From Anaerolineales bacterium (GTDB lineage: Bacteria; Chloroflexota; Anaerolineae; Anaerolineales; UBA4823), in the NCBI GenBank assembly GCA_016929095.1, contig JAFGJM010000041.1, positions 1-64,000 on the forward strand: a stretch of 64,000 bases of DNA. The letters are read 5' to 3'. The notes beneath the pieces were generated by a model. That model saw only the letters and a program-made list of their open reading frames with translations, was not told where the DNA came from and searched no databases. This document shows positions 61,316-64,000 of this stretch, one piece after another. The position numbers were made by a program, and so were the translations under genes. Each line of letters begins with the position of its first letter. Position 1 is the stretch's first letter.

Positions 61316-62463
61316 CGCCTTTGCGTATTCTCTCTGTATTCGGCACTCGTCCCGAAGCCATAAAAATGGCGCCGGTCGTGCAGGCACTCGCGCGCATCCC
61401 GAATGTCGAATCGCTGGTGTGTGTGACCGCCCAGCACCGCCAGATGTTGGACCAGGTACTCGATTTATTTCAAATTTTTCCGGATGAAGATTTGGATTTG
61501 ATGCGCCCGAACCAATCGCTGGCGTCGTTGACCGCTTCCGTGTTCACTTATATCGATCCGGTGTTTGAAAAATTAAAACCGGATTGGGTGCTCATACAGG
61601 GTGATACCACTACGGTTATGGCAACTGCTCTAACAGCATTCTATCGCCGGATACGTATTGGGCATGTCGAGGCCGGCTTACGCACCGGGGATAAATGGCA
61701 GCCTTTTCCTGAAGAAGTGAACCGTCATGTAGCCGGGGTAGTAACCGATTTGCATTTTGCCCCCACGGAATGGGCGCAGCAGAACCTGTTGAAAGAAAAT
61801 ATCCCAGCCAGGCAGATTGTGGTCACCGGTAATACAGTCATCGATGCGCTGCACCTGATCGCCAAACTGCCCACACCAGCCGATACACTTACGCTTCTGC
61901 AACAAAAGGGCATACTATCTTCGGACAGCCAGGGTGAAAAGACGGATAAAAAATTGGTGTTGATCACTGCCCATCGAAGGGAAAATTTCGGGGTGCCCTT
62001 GGAAAATATCTGTAATGCCATACGGACCTTAGCCAATCATTATGGGAATACCGCCCATTTTATCTACCCGGTTCACCTTAATCCCAACGTGCAGAAGCCC
62101 GTAAAAAGGATATTAGGAAATATCCCCAATGTTTCATTATTACCACCTATGGATTACTTGCCCTGGGTGCATTTGCTAAAATATGCCACATTGGTGCTGA
62201 CTGATTCGGGCGGCATTCAGGAAGAAGCCCCCGGATTAGGTGTGCCGGTTTTAGTCATGCGCGAGGTGACTGAGCGCCCGGAAGGCGTTGAAGCGGGGAC
62301 GGTGCGTCTGGTTGGCGCTGACCAGGATCGAATCGTATCCGAGTCTCGGCGTCTATTGGATGACCCTGATGCGCATGCCCGGATGGCTCTCGCTGTGAAT
62401 CCTTATGGCGATGGGCATGCCGCCGAACGTATCGTGAAAGCACTATTGGATTACGAAAAATAA
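61312..62463 (+). CDS. wecB: UDP-N-acetylglucosamine 2-epimerase (non-hydrolysing)
   Basis: 383 residues. Starts LRILSVFGTRPEAIKMAPVV; VQGDTTTV-type loop (IQGDTTTVMATALTAFY), GHVEAGLRTGD, FPEEVNRH, ITAHRRENFG and DSGGIQEEAPGLGVPVLVMR are family signatures. It converts UDP-GlcNAc to UDP-ManNAc. Coupled to wecC in reversed order relative to the pathway. Products go to a ManNAc- or ManNAcA-containing surface polymer. Confidence 0.95.
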   Translation: MTPLRILSVFGTRPEAIKMAPVVQALARIPNVESLVCVTAQHRQMLDQVLDLFQIFPDEDLDLMRPNQSLASLTASVFTYIDPVFEKLKPDWVLIQGDTTTVMATALTAFYRRIRIGHVEAGLRTGDKWQPFPEEVNRHVAGVVTDLHFAPTEWAQQNLLKENIPARQIVVTGNTVIDALHLIAKLPTPADTLTLLQQKGILSSDSQGEKTDKKLVLITAHRRENFGVPLENICNAIRTLANHYGNTAHFIYPVHLNPNVQKPVKRILGNIPNVSLLPPMDYLPWVHLLKYATLVLTDSGGIQEEAPGLGVPVLVMREVTERPEGVEAGTVRLVGADQDRIVSESRRLLDDPDAHARMALAVNPYGDGHAAERIVKALLDYEK

Positions 62464-62498
62464 GGCCATAATTATTATTTTATTGATGAGCGATTATT

Positions 62499-62939
62499 AT
62501 GGATTTTTACACTTCCCTGGTTTATGCTCGAAATTCGCCATTGGTGGGTAAGCTGGCATACTACCTGTTAAAACTGCTTGGAGCGGAAATCCCTTGTTCG
62601 GTGCCCATCGGTGAAGGTTTCGAATTGGCGCATGGTGGTTTTGGCGTGGTTATTCATTCGAAGACTAGCATCGGCAAGCGGGTTAAGATATATCCGGGGG
62701 TGGGCACCGGGCGGTCAGATATTCAGCATCCCATATCGCAATCGAAGTTTGAAGGTATCGTGATCGAGGATGATGTCATCTTATCCCCAGGCGCCAAAAT
62801 TTTATGTAAAGAAGGTATCTTGCGAGTGGGGAAAGGCTGTGTAATCGGCGCGAATGCTGTATTGCTGAAATCCACCGGTGAAAATGAGATTTGGGCGGGT
62901 ATTCCCGCCCAGTGTGTGGGGATGCGCCAGGATCAATGA
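62499..62939 (+). CDS. Serine acetyltransferase-like hexapeptide acyltransferase
   Basis: 146 residues. Left-handed beta-helix repeats: IPCSVPIGEGFELAHGGFGV, VIHSKTSIGKRVKIYPGVG, VIEDDVILSPGAKIL and VIGANAVLL, closing with WAGIPAQCVG. The short N-terminus and HGGFGVVIH are of the CysE/WbbJ type found in polysaccharide clusters, so it more likely acetylates a sugar than serine. It overlaps the next glycosyltransferase by 3 bases, supporting a surface glycan role. Confidence 0.8.
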   Translation: MDFYTSLVYARNSPLVGKLAYYLLKLLGAEIPCSVPIGEGFELAHGGFGVVIHSKTSIGKRVKIYPGVGTGRSDIQHPISQSKFEGIVIEDDVILSPGAKILCKEGILRVGKGCVIGANAVLLKSTGENEIWAGIPAQCVGMRQDQ

Positions 62940-64000
62940 CTCATCATCAAAAGCCCAGGATATGTGTGGTACCCATGACCCGCGGCGTGGGAGGGATGGT
63001 GTCATTTCGCCATAAGTTGAGCGCCGGGCTCTCCGCACAGGGCATAGAAGTGACGCATGATCTATCCGATACACCCTATCGATCGGTTTTAGTCATTGGC
63101 GGCACGCGCCATCTGGGGAAATTATGGCGAATTCGCCGACAGGGCATTCCTGTTGTTCAACGATTGGATGGTATGAATTGGCTGCATCGTGTGCCGGGTT
63201 CGCCGCGTTTGTTCAGCACCGGTTTTCGTCATTTTCTGCGTGCAGAATACGGGAATGCGGTCTTATCCTTTATCCGCTCACGGCTGGCGACTCATGTGGT
63301 ATATCAAAGTGAGTTCGTACACGGCTGGTGGGAGCGTATACATGGACTGACCGTAACACCTTTTTCAGTCATCTATAATGGAGTCGATCTATCGGTTTAC
63401 ACCCCTAATGGCAAGCATCATCGACCAGATGACCGTTACCGGCTTCTTTTGGTTGAAGGCAGCCTGATGGGGGGATACGAACTGGGATTACAAAGCGCCA
63501 TCCGCCTGACTGAAAACCTGAACGAATTGATAAAACAACAAAGTGACCTGTTGCCATTACCGGTCGAATTGGCTGTGGCAGGGCGTGTGCCGGAAGCTGC
63601 CCGCCAGCGTTGGGAGCAATCCACTCAGATAATGTTAAAATGGATCGGATTAGTGGAAAGAGAATGCATTCCGGAATTGGACCGTTCAGCGCACCTGTTG
63701 TTTTCTGCGGATATCAACGCAGCCTGCCCCAACTCGGTCATCGAAGCCATGGCATGCGGACTGCCTGTGGTGGGGTTTGCCACCGGCGCTTTACCCGAAT
63801 TGGTGCGCAAGAATGCCGGGTGTTTGTCGCCTTATGGCGGCGATCCCTGGCGGTTGGAAACCCCGGATACGCTTTCTTTAGCGAAAGCGGCTTTGGAAAT
63901 TCTCTCGAAACAAGAACATTTCCGGCGGGCGGCACGCGTTTGGGCGGAAGCGGAGTTTGGATTGGATAAAATGGTGGAGAGGTATTTAGAGGTGTTGATG
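62936..64000 (+). CDS. GT4-type glycosyltransferase (partial, runs off the window)
   Basis: 355 codons from the ATG at 62936 with no stop before the end of the window. GT-B fold features: TRGVGGMVSFRHKLSAGL, YNGVDLSVYTP, ELAVAGRVPEAA and the donor-binding NSVIEAMACGLPVVGFATGA (about 264-283), followed by LPELV, where the glutamate of E-x7-E lies. It transfers a sugar from a nucleotide donor during surface polysaccharide synthesis. The start overlaps the acetyltransferase stop. Close to the full family length, so few residues are missing. Confidence 0.85.
   Translation, partial: MTHHQKPRICVVPMTRGVGGMVSFRHKLSAGLSAQGIEVTHDLSDTPYRSVLVIGGTRHLGKLWRIRRQGIPVVQRLDGMNWLHRVPGSPRLFSTGFRHFLRAEYGNAVLSFIRSRLATHVVYQSEFVHGWWERIHGLTVTPFSVIYNGVDLSVYTPNGKHHRPDDRYRLLLVEGSLMGGYELGLQSAIRLTENLNELIKQQSDLLPLPVELAVAGRVPEAARQRWEQSTQIMLKWIGLVERECIPELDRSAHLLFSADINAACPNSVIEAMACGLPVVGFATGALPELVRKNAGCLSPYGGDPWRLETPDTLSLAKAALEILSKQEHFRRAARVWAEAEFGLDKMVERYLEVLM

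Noticed and set aside
62892..62911. Perfect TGGGCGGG-TATT-CCCGCCCA hairpin near the end of the acetyltransferase gene
   Set aside because: It encodes the conserved WAGIPAQ end of hexapeptide acyltransferases; a coding cause is enough and no T-run follows.

Overview
The window looks like a chromosomal segment of a member of the Chloroflexota, most likely class Anaerolineae. This is inferred from gene content and style, not from a search: a RodZ-like protein with two helix-turn-helix units, a five-GAF hybrid kinase, Thr/Pro-rich linkers on exported proteins, DegV and UbiB-type genes, and spacers full of small palindromic and A/T-rich repeats. Base composition is moderate. I see no rRNA, tRNA, CRISPR array, integrase or transposase.

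Layout. 0.1-0.9 kb: remains of an ECF sigma factor joined to the tail of a second protein. 1.1-4.5 kb: three exported proteins on the minus strand, one ending in an S74-type self-processing domain, a coiled coil and a membrane segment. 4.9-15.3 kb: mostly housekeeping genes (tmk, gmk, rhomboid, galE, UbiB kinase, DegV, a regulator), plus a coupled pair (unknown Cys-rich protein and metallo-beta-lactamase fold hydrolase) and a molybdate-binding Mop protein. 15.4-24.6 kb: a compact minus-strand phage-derived island encoding a holin-like protein, terminase, M23 lysin, portal, a prohead protease fused in frame to a major capsid protein, and four small proteins. It has no recognisable tail, integrase or repressor gene. 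25-37 kb: ACT protein, large hybrid kinase, recO, rplI, RodZ-like protein, rimO, a CysQ/HAL2-type phosphatase and a GT39-type membrane glycosyltransferase. 37-42.6 kb: two paralogous membrane alkaline-phosphatase-superfamily enzymes, a methyltransferase and a tiny membrane protein, probably an envelope-modification cassette. 42.7-57.5 kb: pcm, M42 peptidase, thioesterase, TPR-type protein, lipoprotein, hutI, HD protein, inositol monophosphatase, sugar nucleotidyltransferase, aminotransferase, gatB, nucleotidyltransferase, ICMT-like methyltransferase, dcd and a second DegV. 57.6-59.7 kb: coupled carotenoid/isoprenoid genes. 60.0-64.0 kb: wecC-wecB-acyltransferase-glycosyltransferase string for a surface polysaccharide, running off the end.

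The two most unusual things are the capsid island, in which protease and capsid share one reading frame with a second well-formed start inside, and the way intergenic repeat-type sequence also appears in frame inside coding genes (terminase, HD protein, ends of the portal and an 85-aa phage gene). Several genes (gmk, recO, a thioesterase and its divergent neighbour) have a -10 box 6-7 nt in front of the ATG and no ribosome binding site, which suggests leaderless transcripts.
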